Shown here: positions 7,166-7,931 of the stretch, in pieces | Position numbering within the stretch: position 1 is the stretch's first letter | How the letters are laid out: every line of letters begins with the position of its first letter | Assembly: GCA_900554705.1 (NCBI GenBank) | Contig: USIH01000100.1 | Coordinates: 1-7,931 of the forward strand | Source of the DNA: an uncultured Eubacteriales bacterium | GTDB taxonomy: Bacteria; Bacillota; Clostridia; Oscillospirales; Oscillospiraceae | Direction: 5' to 3' | DNA length: 7,931 nucleotides | The notes under the pieces: model-generated | Told to the model about the DNA's origin: nothing | Database searches by the model: none | What the model saw: only the letters and a program-made list of their open reading frames with translations | Made by a program: the position numbers and the translations under genes

Positions 7166-7931
7166 ATGTCTTCTCGTATTTTTCAGAATGTTGTTGTGCA
7201 GTTGGGTGATGCCTGCCATGAACGCGTCGGTGTGATGGACGCGGAGGGCAACGTGATCTCCTGCTCGGATGCTGCGCTGGTCGGCGCGAGTTATCCCGAG
7301 GCGGTGACGGCGGTCTCCGCTTCGCCTGAGGCTACGGTGTGCTGCTGCGGAAAGACGTTTTTCGCGCTCAAGGGCTGGACGCCGACCTTTGGCTATGCCG
7401 CCTTTGTGGACGGTACGGACGATATGTCCGCAGAGCTTTGCCGAATGGCGCAGGTCAGCCTGAACTTCAGCAAGGCCTTCTATGAAGAAGAGCACGATCG
7501 CGGCACCTTCGTTAAGAACATCATCACCGATAACATACTTCCCGGCGACATTTACATCCGCGCCAAGGAGCTGAACTTCCAGACCGAAGCGCCGCGTGCC
7601 GTTTTCCTCATCCGCCAGCTCGGCCGGTCGGACATCGCCGTGGTAGAGCTGTTGCAGTCGATGTTTCCGGATCAGCAGAACGAGTTTGTCATCAACATCA
7701 ACGAGACCGACATTGCCCTTGTCCAGCAGGTGCCGCCGGATACGACCGGCGAGGAACTGACACAGACCGCGCACACCATCGAAGAGCGCTTGAAGACGGA
7801 GCTTTTTGCCCGCACGACGATCGGCATCGGAACGGTCTCGGAGCATCTGCGCGAGCTGGCCGACTCCTATAAGGAAGCGCAGGTCGCCATCGAGGTCGGC
7901 AAGGTCTTCGACACGGAGAAGACGATCACGA
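7166..7931 (+). CDS. CdaR/PucR-family transcriptional regulator, N-terminal part (3' end outside window)
   Basis: The first 255 codons are present and the frame is open to the right edge. The start at 7166 has AGGAGG (7152-7157) 8 bases upstream; an earlier ATG at 7158 is in another frame. Residues 1-105 form an unrecognised N-terminal, probably sensory, domain (FQNVVVQLGDACHERVGVMD, then a GWTPTFGYAAFVDG segment). Residues ~112-255 match the GGDEF-like dimer domain of CdaR/PucR regulators: FVKNIITDNILPGDIYIRAK, and TTIGIGTVSEHL followed by LADSYKEAQVAIEVGKVFD. In this family a C-terminal helix-turn-helix domain follows, expected just past the window. Such regulators often control sugar-acid, amino-acid or purine catabolism, but no ligand can be named. 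The N-terminal domain has six cysteines, including three in a row (C59-C61). The gene stands alone behind its own promoter. Confidence 0.8.
   Translation, partial: MSSRIFQNVVVQLGDACHERVGVMDAEGNVISCSDAALVGASYPEAVTAVSASPEATVCCCGKTFFALKGWTPTFGYAAFVDGTDDMSAELCRMAQVSLNFSKAFYEEEHDRGTFVKNIITDNILPGDIYIRAKELNFQTEAPRAVFLIRQLGRSDIAVVELLQSMFPDQQNEFVININETDIALVQQVPPDTTGEELTQTAHTIEERLKTELFARTTIGIGTVSEHLRELADSYKEAQVAIEVGKVFDTEKTIT

Noticed and set aside
7142..7846. 234-codon minus-strand open frame opposite the regulator
   Set aside because: Shadow frame; the plus strand has the SD, promoter and GGDEF-like CdaR/PucR motifs.

Overview
The window looks like a chromosomal segment of a fairly GC-rich Clostridia bacterium, most likely of the Oscillospirales (Ruminococcaceae or Oscillospiraceae type). 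The reasons are the pcrA-ligA gene pair, a murT-gatD-type pair, a RibU riboflavin transporter under an FMN riboswitch, a DUF4830 protein, a CdaR/PucR-type regulator and strong GGAGG ribosome binding sites. There are no rRNA or tRNA genes, CRISPR arrays or insertion sequences.

Layout. The left end (3-440, +) is the C-terminus of the PcrA/UvrD helicase, followed in the same operon by a complete NAD-dependent DNA ligase, ligA (480-2495). A promoter overlapping the ligA stop codon leads into a two-gene unit (2559-4608): a MurT-type Mur ligase and a GatD-type amidotransferase-like protein. This unit ends at a strong, apparently bidirectional terminator (4611-4652). Convergent with it on the minus strand is ribU (5354-4656). 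Its leader holds an FMN riboswitch, a terminator hairpin and a good sigma-A promoter (5572-5368). Upstream of ribU, also on the minus strand, is a membrane-anchored DUF4830 protein (6169-5603). It is divergent from an RsuA-family rRNA pseudouridine synthase (6244-6963, +). After a 202-base AT-richer intergenic region with one good and one weaker promoter, a CdaR/PucR-like regulator begins at 7166 and runs off the right end.

How the genes work together. PcrA and LigA serve DNA repair and replication. MurT-GatD normally amidates the D-glutamate of lipid II. RibU imports riboflavin as the substrate-binding part of an ECF transporter and is switched off by FMN. RsuA modifies the small-subunit rRNA.

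Most notable points. (1) The GatD-like protein keeps the fold motifs but lacks both the nucleophilic cysteine and the catalytic histidine of the glutaminase dyad. The C-terminal domain of its MurT partner has also lost family motifs. The pair may therefore use free ammonia or another amine, or carry out a different ligation. (2) Codon use changes sharply inside ligA near the conserved adenylation motif, which suggests a recombination junction or an assembly chimera. (3) The ribU leader allows an explicit terminator/antiterminator model, with a 7-bp alternative pairing between the aptamer's 5' strand and the terminator's 5' arm.
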